From Aliamphritea hakodatensis (GTDB lineage Bacteria; Pseudomonadota; Gammaproteobacteria; Pseudomonadales; Balneatricaceae): a DNA stretch of 64,000 nucleotides. Numbering within the stretch: position 1 is the first letter of the stretch; each line of letters opens with the position of its first letter. The notes under the pieces are model-generated. The model ran no database searches. It was not told the DNA's origin and worked only from the letters and a program-made list of their open reading frames with translations. Of this stretch, positions 36,050 to 44,604 are shown one piece after another. The DNA lies in contig NZ_AP025281.1 in NCBI RefSeq assembly GCF_024347195.1, forward strand, positions 1,550,001 through 1,614,000, given 5' to 3'. Made by a program: the position numbers and the translations under genes.

Positions 36050-37513
36050 ATGTTGAATTTACAGGATAAGGAACTGTTTCGTCAGCAGGCATACATTAAT
36101 GGCCAGTGGCTGGAGGCTGATGAGTCTGCCATTAACCCAGTATTAAACCCCGCGAACGGCGAACAGCTGGCGACGGTCCCGGATATGGGGGCGGCAGAAA
36201 CTCAGCGGGCGATTGATGCGGCCAATGCAGCCCTGCCTTTATGGAAGGCAAAAACCGCTAAAGAACGGGCAGCAGTACTGCGCAAATGGTACGAGCTGAT
36301 TGTCGCTGCCAAGGATGATTTGGCGCTGCTAATGACCGCCGAGCAGGGCAAACCGCTGGCGGAAACCGGTGGTGAAGTGATGTACGGTGCCTCATTTATT
36401 GAGTGGTTTGCCGAAGAGGGTAAGCGCACCTACGGTGATGTTATTCCGACCCACGCGGCGGATAAGCGCATCATGGTTACCAAGGAACCGATCGGTGTGG
36501 TAGCAGCCATCACCCCCTGGAACTTCCCGAATGCCATGATCACCCGTAAAGCGGCCCCTGCGCTTGCGGCCGGCTGTACCATGGTACTGAAACCAGCAGA
36601 AGATACACCGCTGTCAGCACTGGCGCTGATGGTACTGGCTGAGCGGGCGGGTATTCCTGCCGGGGTGTTGAATGTTGTAACCACTAAACGGCCGGTAGAA
36701 GTGGGTAAAACCCTCACCGACAGCCCGGTGGTGCGTAAGCTGTCATTCACCGGTTCAACCGCGGTGGGCAAACAACTGATGCGCCAGTGTGCGGATACAG
36801 TGAAGAAAATGTCGCTGGAGCTGGGCGGTAACGCACCGCTGATCATTTTTGACGATGCTGATCTGGATAAAGCGGTACAGGGGGCGATTGCCTCGAAATT
36901 CCGTAATGCCGGCCAGACCTGTGTCTGTGCCAACCGTGTGCTGGTGCAGAGCGGCGTGTATGACGAGTTTGCGGCGATGTACGCAGCTGAAGTGGCGAAG
37001 CTGCAAACCGGTAACTGTCTGGAAGGTAATTTCCAGCAGGGACCAATGATCAATGGTCAGGCGGTAGAGAAGGTTACCGGCATGTTGAACGATGCCGTGG
37101 AGAAGGGCGCACGGGTGCTGTGCGGCGGTCAGGCCCATGAACTGGGCGGTAACTTCTTTGAACCGACGGTGCTGGCCGATGTGACGCCGCAGATGCGGGT
37201 GGCAAAAGAGGAAATTTTCGGCCCGATTGCCCCGCTGTTCCGTTTTGAAACCGAAGCTGAAGCCATTCAGATGGCAAACGATACCGAGTACGGTCTGGCG
37301 GCGTATTTCTTCAGCCGCGATCTGGGCCGGGTATTCCGGGTCTCAGAAGGCCTGGAGTACGGTATGGTGGCGGTGAATGAAGGCATTCTTTCCACGGAAG
37401 TGGCGCCTTTTGGCGGTGTTAAAGAATCCGGTGTGGGCCGTGAAGGTTCCAAATACGGCATCGAAGATTATCTGGAAATTAAATACACCCTGCTGGGGGG
37501 CATTAACGGTTAA
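36050..37513 (+). CDS. gabD: Glutarate/succinate semialdehyde dehydrogenase (DavD/GabD)
   Basis: 487 aa NAD(P)-dependent aldehyde dehydrogenase. ITPWNFPNAMITRKAAPALAAG, the catalytic Glu in SLELGGNAP and the catalytic Cys in FRNAGQTCVCANR are all present; the pattern is that of GabD/DavD. The position after gcdH and the CoA-transferase favours glutarate semialdehyde as the physiological substrate (5-aminovalerate branch of lysine degradation). The matching aminotransferase (davT) is not in the window. GabD acting in putrescine or GABA breakdown is the alternative, and polyamine genes are about 4 kb away. Start has AGGAG 7 nt upstream. Confidence 0.88.
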   Translation: MLNLQDKELFRQQAYINGQWLEADESAINPVLNPANGEQLATVPDMGAAETQRAIDAANAALPLWKAKTAKERAAVLRKWYELIVAAKDDLALLMTAEQGKPLAETGGEVMYGASFIEWFAEEGKRTYGDVIPTHAADKRIMVTKEPIGVVAAITPWNFPNAMITRKAAPALAAGCTMVLKPAEDTPLSALALMVLAERAGIPAGVLNVVTTKRPVEVGKTLTDSPVVRKLSFTGSTAVGKQLMRQCADTVKKMSLELGGNAPLIIFDDADLDKAVQGAIASKFRNAGQTCVCANRVLVQSGVYDEFAAMYAAEVAKLQTGNCLEGNFQQGPMINGQAVEKVTGMLNDAVEKGARVLCGGQAHELGGNFFEPTVLADVTPQMRVAKEEIFGPIAPLFRFETEAEAIQMANDTEYGLAAYFFSRDLGRVFRVSEGLEYGMVAVNEGILSTEVAPFGGVKESGVGREGSKYGIEDYLEIKYTLLGGING

Positions 37514-37864
37514 TCAGAATTACTTCAGATAAGTATTCGGTAAAAAAAAACCACCTGTTTGCTTTGGCAGCAGGTGGTTTTTTATGGGCGCTGTCCGGTA
37601 AGAATGATCCTGTGGGGTTGGTGGTCTTGCTTTTCAGGCTGATTGTTCAGATAGTTATTCCTGAGGCTCTGTTGCTGTGGCGGGTTGGTGCAGCCGCGGG
37701 TCGTAGGTGTTTGTGCCGCTTGTTAATCTAATGCTGTGGGGATACGGCCGGAAGATTTTTAGTTTCCGCTGGGAATTGACAGAGGCAGGTACGCATAGCA
37801 AGCAGCAGAGATGGAAGCCAGGGATGCGCTTCATGTTACGGTTCTGCACAACCAGGGATGGATA
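37514..37864. other. Intergenic region: terminator only
   Basis: 351 bp. The first 70 bp hold a strong terminator (37547-37583). The rest shows no gene; an ORF extending the next gene upstream to 37811 is not supported by a start signal. Confidence 0.6.
37547..37583 (+). terminator. Rho-independent terminator after gabD
   Basis: Stem AAAACCACCTG / CAGGTGGTTTT (37547-37557, 37571-37581) with 13-nt loop. A-run before and T-run after make it usable from both strands. Confidence 0.9.
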
Positions 37865-38425
37865 ATGAATAACTACTTAGCAGTCAAATGTTCGTACGTA
37901 TTTCTGAGCATGTTTTTGCTGGCATGCTCTGTGATGCCGGAAGCAGCTGCGTCAGGCTATCAGCCGATGGCTCCGGCGGTAAAAAATACCGACCGGGCGC
38001 GTCCTGTTCCCGCAGATAAGCATGCTGAGCAGGGATTTTCGTACCGGTTTTCAGAGACGGTTGAGTACTCGGATAAGTTCAATGTTTATCTTGTTGGGCA
38101 GCACTGCTACCGGGGTGGCCCGGTGCGCTTTTCTGTACCTGCAGAGCATTTTGTGATCAGTATGGGTAATCAGACATATGAAATATTCGGCAGAAGCGTC
38201 TGGGATCGGTTTTATACGGCTTCCCACTGGAACCCTATCCTCAGCAAACTGCAACTGGAATACTGGGTGATCGCATTACAGCGTGATGCCTGTGCCGATG
38301 TGATACTGGATACCCGGTATAAAACTGCTGAACTTTTGCGACAGGCCCGTGGCAGCGACGTGTTGGTTAAGGTGTTTGATGATGCGGATGAAATGATCGG
38401 TACATTTTGGTTACAGCTAAGGTGA
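37865..38425 (+). CDS. Secreted protein or lipoprotein, unknown family
   Basis: 186 aa from ATG 37865, which follows AGGGATGGATA. Hydrophobic N-terminus with a possible lipobox (SMFLLAC) at about residues 16-22, so it may be lipid-anchored; a normal cleavage after EAAAS is the alternative. The mature part (FSYRFSETVEYSDKFNVYLVGQHC; VWDRFYTASHWNPILSKLQ) matches no family I know. It has two cysteines after the signal region. Neighbour is another lipoprotein on the same strand. Confidence 0.6.
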   Translation: MNNYLAVKCSYVFLSMFLLACSVMPEAAASGYQPMAPAVKNTDRARPVPADKHAEQGFSYRFSETVEYSDKFNVYLVGQHCYRGGPVRFSVPAEHFVISMGNQTYEIFGRSVWDRFYTASHWNPILSKLQLEYWVIALQRDACADVILDTRYKTAELLRQARGSDVLVKVFDDADEMIGTFWLQLR

Positions 38426-38548
38426 TTTTCCGGGCTGGCCGGTTGTCCGGTTTACTGCACTGGCTATACCGGTTCAGACAGGTAAGTGGAATCACTGTCG
38501 GGATTTCCTGTCATACTCAAATATGCAGCCAGATCAGAGGCGAGGGTT

Positions 38549-39064
38549 ATGAGATACGTATTATTGCTGGTGATGACTCTTTTATTATCGGCCTGTGCAA
38601 GCCTGAATAAACAGCAATGTCTGGACGGTCAGTGGCAGGATATCGGCTATGCAGATGCCATGAAAGGCCTGACAACTGCCCGCTATGACGAGCACCGCGA
38701 AGCCTGTTTTGATTACGGTGTCAGCCCGGATTTCGACGCTTACAGCGCGGGCCATCAAGCCGGCGTACCGGATTTCTGTACCGCTGAGTCGGGCTTTAAA
38801 GCAGGCCGCCGTGGATACGATTATCAGGGATTCTGTACCGACTACGATGAGCAGGCCTTTCTTGACGGGCACGCCGAAGGGCTGGAAATTTACCGGATCG
38901 AACGGCAGATCAGCACTGCCCGGCAGTTTCTTTACAGCGCCGACATGGATTACACCCTTGGGGGCGGTTTTGGTGAAGCCTACTATGAATTCAAAATTGA
39001 GCGGCTTGAGTTAAAGCGGGATGAGATGCTCGAACGCAGTCGTTATTACCGTTCAGCTAAATAA
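38549..39064 (+). CDS. DUF2799 lipoprotein
   Basis: 171 aa. MRYVLLLVMTLLLSACAS is a classical lipoprotein signal with lipobox LSAC. The mature part has repeated tripartite text (GYADAMKG, YDEHREACFDYG, YSAGHQAG, FKAGRRGYDY, FLDGHAEGLE) as in DUF2799 proteins. Start ATG 38549 has GAGGG just upstream; the frame is open to 38486 without reason to extend. Located in the outer or inner membrane as a lipid-anchored protein; function unknown. Confidence 0.8.
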   Translation: MRYVLLLVMTLLLSACASLNKQQCLDGQWQDIGYADAMKGLTTARYDEHREACFDYGVSPDFDAYSAGHQAGVPDFCTAESGFKAGRRGYDYQGFCTDYDEQAFLDGHAEGLEIYRIERQISTARQFLYSADMDYTLGGGFGEAYYEFKIERLELKRDEMLERSRYYRSAK

Positions 39065-39093
39065 ACTGACACACAGAAGGACATTTTACGTTT

Positions 39094-39699
39094 ATGGATC
39101 AGGAAGCAACGGAAGCCCGCTGGCAGAAATATTATGCACAGGTCAGTGCGCAGCCACACCGTAAACTGACTGCCATGGCTGTGAAGGCACTTGCCCCGGC
39201 GCTGCAAAAAACCGCGGTCGACTGTGGTTGTGGCACCGGCAGTGACATTGCGTATCTGCTGGAACAGGGGTTTGATGTACAGGGTTTTGATATCCGTGAA
39301 GAACCGCTGGATGTGTGCCGACAGCGTTTCAGCGGCTGTCCTCAGCTAAGGCTCACCCAGGCAGATTTTATGGGGTTTGAGTATTCGCCGGTCAGCCTGA
39401 TTGTTGCAAATTCAAGTTTGTTTTTCTGCCCGCAACCGGGGTTTCCCGACGTCTGGCAACGGATGATGGCTGCACTGCCGGCTGGCGGTATCTTCAGCGG
39501 TGATCTTCTGGGCGTAAATGACAGCTGGGTTAACAGCCCGGATCATGACGTATCCGCTTTCACTGCCGCTCAGGTAGATGAGCTGTTTACCGGCTTTGAA
39601 ATTATCTGTCGTAATGAGCGGGATGAGCCGGGGCAGACGGCCCTCGGGCGAAGTAAGCACTGGCATATGCATACGGTCATTGCCCGTAAACTTGCTTAA
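39094..39699 (+). CDS. Class I SAM-dependent methyltransferase
   Basis: 201 aa. Motif I is AVDCGCGTGSDIAYLL (about 41-56); QGFDVQGFDIREEPL gives the acidic motif II, and SLIVANSSLFFC motif IV. Small soluble methyltransferase of the broad family 11/25; the C-terminal ALGRSKHWHMHTVIARK is common in this subgroup. The substrate cannot be read from the sequence. It follows the DUF2799 gene by 29 bp and converges with the phosphodiesterase gene. Confidence 0.82.
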   Translation: MDQEATEARWQKYYAQVSAQPHRKLTAMAVKALAPALQKTAVDCGCGTGSDIAYLLEQGFDVQGFDIREEPLDVCRQRFSGCPQLRLTQADFMGFEYSPVSLIVANSSLFFCPQPGFPDVWQRMMAALPAGGIFSGDLLGVNDSWVNSPDHDVSAFTAAQVDELFTGFEIICRNERDEPGQTALGRSKHWHMHTVIARKLA

Positions 39700-39707
39700 G
39701 GCTCTTA

Positions 39708-40493
39708 TCAGAACCAGATAATTTCTGTGGCGGTGATGTTGGCATCATCCAGATCAATTATCCGGTAGCCCTGCCGGCTAATGTCCAACTGGTGAGCCGC
39801 CCAGAAATCCTCGTGATCGACGTTATCCTCCGGTTGTGCATGCTGTGCGTAGGCGAAGGTGGACGGACAGGTGAGGATGCGCACGCCGTTCACTGTCTGA
39901 TCGCTGTCGTTGTGGGTGTGACCGGCAATCACAGCTTCTGTGTTCGGAGCATCTTTCAGGATGTTCAGTAACGCATCCGGATTGTGTAGCTGGCACCCTG
40001 AAGAAGGGCAGACTTTCCCCGGTGTGTGATGTAAGGCGGCCAGCACCGGTAAATCACCGGCGGATTGCAGCTGCGCTCTGAGCTGTTTCAGATCTGAAGG
40101 ATCGAGTTGGCCGAATTCTTCGCCGGGGATGTGTGAATCCAGAAACAGCAGGTGCCAGCCCCGAACCGTGACTGCCTGCTGATAGCTGATCCTGAGTTTA
40201 TCCGTAAAGGCGCTGGTCATGTTTTCCGGCAAATCATGGTTACCCGGTAACACATAAACCGGACAGTCCAGTGGAACCATACAGTCTGCGAAACGCTGAT
40301 AACTTTTAACTGAACCGTCTTCGCTGATGTCGCCGGTAACGACGATCAGATCAGGTGCCGGTTGCAGGCTTTGGATGCTGTGTATGGCGGCGGTGAGGGA
40401 TTCACCGGTATCAACGCCGTACAGTGTTTCTCCGGGAGATTGTGTCAGGTGTATATCACTGAGTTGCACGATGCGTAGCCGGGTCATATCCAT
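39708..40493 (-). CDS. cpdA: CpdA-like 3',5'-cyclic-AMP phosphodiesterase
   Basis: 261 aa calcineurin-like phosphoesterase. QLSDIHL (10-16), TGDISEDGS (54-62), LPGNHDLP (82-89), LHHTP (about 155) and AGHTHND (about 194) are the metal-binding motifs in the CpdA order. The length and the DIHL...GETLYGVDT start fit E. coli-type CpdA, which degrades cAMP. Single gene on this strand. A related class III phosphodiesterase with another substrate remains possible. Confidence 0.82.
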   Translation of the reverse strand: MDMTRLRIVQLSDIHLTQSPGETLYGVDTGESLTAAIHSIQSLQPAPDLIVVTGDISEDGSVKSYQRFADCMVPLDCPVYVLPGNHDLPENMTSAFTDKLRISYQQAVTVRGWHLLFLDSHIPGEEFGQLDPSDLKQLRAQLQSAGDLPVLAALHHTPGKVCPSSGCQLHNPDALLNILKDAPNTEAVIAGHTHNDSDQTVNGVRILTCPSTFAYAQHAQPEDNVDHEDFWAAHQLDISRQGYRIIDLDDANITATEIIWF

Positions 40494-40523
40494 GTCCGCT
40501 GTAGGATGAAACGAAGTGGCAGT

Positions 40524-40841
40524 TTAACTTTTTAACTCGATTTCAATAAACACAAATTCATGTTCGTTGGCGTTAACCACATTGTGTCTGATACCGGCAG
40601 GGCGGTAATAGGATTCGCCGGCGGTTAATTCAGAGAACTGTTCTGCTTCCTGTTCCTTGCCGGGTTCACCACGACAGGTTTCCAGCAGCAGCCTGCCACT
40701 GGTTTGCGGCACGACGATGTATGCCATTGTGTGGGTATGCCAGCCGGTTTCAGCGAAGGGAGCAAAGCGCCATTCCGTCACGATAACCCGATCGTTGTCT
40801 GTCTGTATCCGGCTTTGTGCTTTCAGTCTGCTGTGTGGCAT
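40524..40841 (-). CDS. Small cupin protein
   Basis: 105 aa, one cupin barrel. WHTHTMAYIVVP and AGESYYRPAGIRHNVVN carry the usual metal-binding His residues. Function unknown; single-domain cupins of this size act as isomerases, dioxygenases or binding proteins. It lies upstream of cpdA on the same strand with a 30-bp gap and may be cotranscribed. Confidence 0.75.
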   Translation of the reverse strand: MPHSRLKAQSRIQTDNDRVIVTEWRFAPFAETGWHTHTMAYIVVPQTSGRLLLETCRGEPGKEQEAEQFSELTAGESYYRPAGIRHNVVNANEHEFVFIEIELKS

Positions 40842-40974
40842 GGCCTGTCCCTCAACTGTCCGTCGTTTTAGTCAGGCATTCAGCTTACGCCTGTTTAAAA
40901 ACTGATCAGTAGGGCCACGGTTGTGTTTGCCAGTAGTACCAGCGACGGATGATGTTAAAACGAAAAAGACTTTT

Positions 40975-41451
40975 TTAAAGTGGAAGTTTCATCTTATACC
41001 CACCGGTAATTTCAAAGCCCTGTTTCAGGTAGAAATCGACCGTGTTCTGAAATTCCTCAACAGGCGGCGTACACAACTCCAGCCTTTTCCATGCCTGAGT
41101 TCTGGCATAGTGTTTTGCTTGACGGAGCAGGGCCTCGCCTGTTTTCCGGCGGCGGTATTCCGGTAAAACGTAGAATTCCTGAATGATGCCAAAACAGCCT
41201 TCTGTGTATAGGGCATAGCTTTCACACAAGGCGATAAAGCCAATGATTTTATCCCCGTGCCAGGTAGCTAACACCCGGTAGCGCTGCTCTTCAAGAAAGC
41301 GTTTGCACAGAACAGTCGTCTGCGGCAGATCGACATCGAAGTGCTGAGTGCCGGTGCGTTCAATGATTTCATTGGTCAGGCAAACGGCCAGTTGAGCTAT
41401 TTCTGCAGCATTGTCAGCATTTACAAAGTTGATATTCACTCGGGTATCCAT
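40975..41451 (-). CDS. GNAT family N-acetyltransferase
   Basis: 158 aa from ATG 41451 (MDTRVNINFVNADNAAEIAQL); an ATG at 41457 is equally possible and the frame stays open to 41502. A clear GNAT: GIIQEFYVLPEYRRRKTGEALL with the acetyl-CoA loop RRRKTG, and TVDFYLKQGFEITGGYKMKL at the end. The N-terminus (IAQLAVCLTNEIIERTG) resembles GNATs annotated as diamine or aminoglycoside-like acetyltransferases; with polyamine genes next door, an amine substrate is a reasonable guess only. Confidence 0.8.
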   Translation of the reverse strand: MDTRVNINFVNADNAAEIAQLAVCLTNEIIERTGTQHFDVDLPQTTVLCKRFLEEQRYRVLATWHGDKIIGFIALCESYALYTEGCFGIIQEFYVLPEYRRRKTGEALLRQAKHYARTQAWKRLELCTPPVEEFQNTVDFYLKQGFEITGGYKMKLPL

Positions 41452-41501
41452 ACGCATGTCTGAGAACAGGAAAGCTGTCAGAGTAAAGGCTTTTACAGGC
41501 A

Positions 41502-41543
41502 CTAAAAAGCCCCCGGGGATCTTTTCCGCAGGGGCTTTTTAGT
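41502..41543 (-). terminator. Bidirectional terminator after potF
   Basis: Arms CTAAAAAGCCCC and GGGGCTTTTTAG (41503-41514, 41531-41542) with a 16-nt loop; T-run on the minus strand after the second arm. It ends the potF transcript. Confidence 0.85.
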
Positions 41544-41575
41544 CGTGCTTTTTGACGGTCAGCTAAACGTAAGTA

Positions 41576-42697
41576 TTAACGACCGGTTTTAATATCAGAC
41601 CAGGTACGGTTCTGAACCTTGGCAATTTTTGGCGGCGTGGCGTTCCCCAGGAACAGACGCTCGCGTACTTCAGTGGTTGGGTAGATATTTGGGTTGCCGG
41701 TGATTTCCGGATCAACCAGTTCATTTGCCGCTGAGTTAGGGTTGGCGTATGCAACGTATTCAGTGATTGGTGCGATAACGTCCGGACGCATTACAAAGTC
41801 GATAAACTTGTGCGCGTTTTCAGCATTTTTGGCATCCGCCGGAATCATCATCATATCGAACCAGATTTCAGCGCCTTCTTTTGGAATGGTGTATTCAATG
41901 TTTATGCCGTTCTCAGCTTCGATCGCACGGTATTGTGACTGGAAAACGTCACCGGAAAAGCCGATAGCCACACAGATATCACCGTTCGCCAGGTCATTGA
42001 CATACTGTGATGAATGGAATTGACGAATATATGGACGAATGTTTTTTAACAGCTGTGCTGCTTCAGCATCTGTTTTGTAATCGCTGCGTTTGTTGCTGTT
42101 TGGATCCTTACCCAGGTAATTCAGCACCAGTGGCATAATTTCGTTCGGTGAATCAAGAACGGTGACACCGCATTCTGCCAGCTTTTCGATGTTTTCTTTC
42201 TTGAAGATCAGGTCCAGGCTGTCAACCGGGGCGTCTTCACCCAGCGCCGCTTTAACCATGTCAACGTTGTAACCGATACCGGTTGTACCCCACAGGTATG
42301 GCAGGCCGTATTTATTGCCCGGGTCAGCGCTGGCCAGGGTTTTCAGCAGAGACGGATCCAGGTTTTCAAAGTTAGGCAGCTTGCTGCGGTCCATTGGCTG
42401 GAAAATACCAGCGGCAATCTGTAAGCGCATAAATGTAGAACTTGGCACTACCAGGTCGTAACCGGAGTTACCGGCAAGCAGTTTGGCTTCCAGTGTTTCG
42501 TTACTGTCGTAAACGTCGTAGGTCACCTTAATACCGGTTTCTGCTTCGAAACGCTCAATGGTGTCTTCGGCAATATAATCAGACCAGTTATAGAAGTTCA
42601 GCACTTCTTCCGCCTGGGCAGAGAGGGTCATGCCGGATAAGCCAATCGCCAGTGACGATGCGATAAGTTTCAATCGGGATGGTAAAGCTGTTTTCAT
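41576..42697 (-). CDS. potF: Putrescine ABC transporter periplasmic binding protein
   Basis: 373 aa with signal peptide MKTALPSRLKLIASSLAIGL then SGMTLSAQA. VLNFYNWSDYIAEDTIERFE and YDVYDSNETLEAKLLAGNSG are the hallmark start of PotD/PotF/SpuD proteins. WGTTGIGYNV, SPNEIMPLVLNYLGKDPNS and WFDMMMIPADAKN complete it. Start ATG 42697 with GAGG upstream. The ABC permease and ATPase genes are not in the window, so the protein must use a transporter coded elsewhere. It lies just after puuA on the same strand, tying uptake to putrescine breakdown. Confidence 0.9.
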   Translation of the reverse strand: MKTALPSRLKLIASSLAIGLSGMTLSAQAEEVLNFYNWSDYIAEDTIERFEAETGIKVTYDVYDSNETLEAKLLAGNSGYDLVVPSSTFMRLQIAAGIFQPMDRSKLPNFENLDPSLLKTLASADPGNKYGLPYLWGTTGIGYNVDMVKAALGEDAPVDSLDLIFKKENIEKLAECGVTVLDSPNEIMPLVLNYLGKDPNSNKRSDYKTDAEAAQLLKNIRPYIRQFHSSQYVNDLANGDICVAIGFSGDVFQSQYRAIEAENGINIEYTIPKEGAEIWFDMMMIPADAKNAENAHKFIDFVMRPDVIAPITEYVAYANPNSAANELVDPEITGNPNIYPTTEVRERLFLGNATPPKIAKVQNRTWSDIKTGR

Positions 42698-42780
42698 TAT
42701 TTTCTGCCTCACGTTTGGTGCCTGCGAATGATGCCGGCGAGTAGTTAGTGCCGCAGGGTATGATCTGCGGCACGGTTTCT

Positions 42781-44124
42781 TTATACGTTCAGTAACAGGA
42801 ATTCACGCTCCCAGGAACTGATCACCTGATGGAAGGTTTCAAATTCTGCCCGTTTCACGCCGATGTAGGCGTCGATGAAGCGTGACCCCATGATTTCACG
42901 CAGTTCCGGACATTCTTCCAGCAAGCGCAAACCCTCTTCCAGTGAACGGGCCAGTTCGACGGAGTCACCGTCTTTAACGGCCGGACCCTCAGTGGGTTTG
43001 GTCGGTTCAATTTTGTTAACCAGCCCCAGATAGCCGCATGCCAGGCTGGCGGCAATGGCCAGGTACGGGTTGCAGTCTGCACCCGGGAAGCGGTTTTCGA
43101 TCCGGGTTGCCGCCGGCACGGCTTCCGGCGCACGCAGTCCGGTAGTACGGTTATCCACGCCCCATTTCATGTTCACCGGTGCGGCAATATCCGGCGCAAA
43201 ACGGCGGTATGAGTTCACATTGGGTGCGTAGAAGCTGATGGCGTTAGGGGTGAATGTCTGCAGGCCACCCATGTAGTGGTAGAACATGTCACTGTAGCTG
43301 CCATCTTCGTTGGCAAAAACATTCTTGCCGGTTTTAACGTCGATCAGGCTCTGGTGAATATGCATTGAGCTGCCTGGCTCAGCTTCCATCGGTTTTGCCA
43401 TGAAAGTTGCATAGATGTTGTGCTTCAGTGCGGTTTCCCGCAGGGTACGTTTGAATACGAATACCTGATCCGCCAGTTTCAGGGCATCGCCATGCAGGAA
43501 GTTGATTTCCATCTGCGCAGCGCCGGATTCGTGAATCAGGGTGTCCACATCCAGCCCCTGTGCATCACAGTAGTTATACAGGGTATCGATGATTGGGTTG
43601 AATTCGTTCACCGCATCAATGCTGTATGACTGGCGGGCGGTTTCCTGACGGCCAGAACGGCCGGTGGCCGGACGGATTTCGTAGTCAGGATCAAGGTTCT
43701 TTTCGATCAGATAAAATTCAACTTCCGGTGCGATTACCGGACGCAGGCCTTTCTCTTCATAGAGTTTCAGTACCCGGCGCAGCACGTTACGGCTGGAAAG
43801 CGGGTGTGGGTCGCCGTCGAAGGTGAAACAGTCGTTAATGACCTGAGCGGTGGGTTCGTCGGCCCAGGGGACGAGGCGCAGAGAGTCCGGGTCAGGGACC
43901 AGTACCATATCCTTATCGGTCGGATCGACAATGTCGTCGTGGTTTTCCGCCCATTCGCCGTTAACTGTCTGTACCAGAAGCTGTTCGGGAATCCGGCCAC
44001 CTTTCTCTGCCAGGAACTTATTCGTTGGATAGAATTTGCCCCGGGCATTACCGGTCATGTCCGGCATGGTGGATTCAACTTCAGTGATACCGTGTTCTTT
44101 GAGAAACCTTGCTACGGCTTCCAT
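42781..44124 (-). CDS. puuA: Gamma-glutamylputrescine synthetase
   Basis: 447 aa glutamine-synthetase fold enzyme that joins glutamate to putrescine with ATP. EVEFYLIEKNLDPDYE, ESGAAQMEINF, KPMEAEPGSSMHIHQSL and NRTTGLRAPEAVPAATRIENR hold the metal and ATP residues. Length and the start MEAVARFLKEHGITEVESTM fit PuuA/SpuI rather than GlnA. First gene of the puuA-potF unit, divergent from the oxidase puuB; together they begin the gamma-glutamyl route to GABA. An ethanolamine- or other amine-specific relative is possible but the neighbours favour putrescine. Confidence 0.88.
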   Translation of the reverse strand: MEAVARFLKEHGITEVESTMPDMTGNARGKFYPTNKFLAEKGGRIPEQLLVQTVNGEWAENHDDIVDPTDKDMVLVPDPDSLRLVPWADEPTAQVINDCFTFDGDPHPLSSRNVLRRVLKLYEEKGLRPVIAPEVEFYLIEKNLDPDYEIRPATGRSGRQETARQSYSIDAVNEFNPIIDTLYNYCDAQGLDVDTLIHESGAAQMEINFLHGDALKLADQVFVFKRTLRETALKHNIYATFMAKPMEAEPGSSMHIHQSLIDVKTGKNVFANEDGSYSDMFYHYMGGLQTFTPNAISFYAPNVNSYRRFAPDIAAPVNMKWGVDNRTTGLRAPEAVPAATRIENRFPGADCNPYLAIAASLACGYLGLVNKIEPTKPTEGPAVKDGDSVELARSLEEGLRLLEECPELREIMGSRFIDAYIGVKRAEFETFHQVISSWEREFLLLNV

Positions 44125-44604
44125 AAATCACCTTCTTATAATGTCTTGTCGAGGAAAGTGGCTGCCAGACGTATTCCGGTCAGGCCAGCTTTCAGCCAAT
44201 AATTGTGTTAATAAACAGTTTGTTAGCATACAAGTACAAGAATAGCTTAGCAGTAATAAAATAGTCCTTATATGCCCCCTGGGGGATATATTTTTTATCT
44301 GCTGTTTGCTGTTACGCACCTGTCTGCTAACTGAGTGATTACCGGATGATTCTTGTTAATCCGAAATATCATTCGAGTTTTAGAGTATTTTATTGATTGC
44401 CTTAAATCAATACGGAAAGGTGAAAAAATTATTGGTTTATGGCGCTTGTAAGTATGTTTTTTTAGAATTATTATTCGGTTTATTGGTTTTTGGTGGAAGT
44501 TGTTTTAAGCACTTTTACTGGCTATTTGATAAAAAATAATGATAATTCAGCAGCTTGTCAGACGTGCCTGACAAATTTGCCCCGCAACACTCGGAGACCC
44601 GCAT
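44125..44604. other. Divergent promoter region between puuA and puuB
   Basis: 480 bp, AT-rich, no gene. It holds a perfect inverted repeat close to puuB (44555-44574) and a palindromic CCCCCTGGGGG flanked by TATG/ATA near 44272-44290. These are candidate regulator sites. Promoters for both directions must lie here. Confidence 0.65.
44555..44574. promoter_or_regulatory. Inverted repeat, candidate operator for the TetR regulator
   Basis: TTGTCAG - 6 nt - CTGACAA, perfect, 30 bp before the puuB start. It has the size and symmetry of a TetR-type operator, and a TetR gene follows puuB. Confidence 0.55.
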
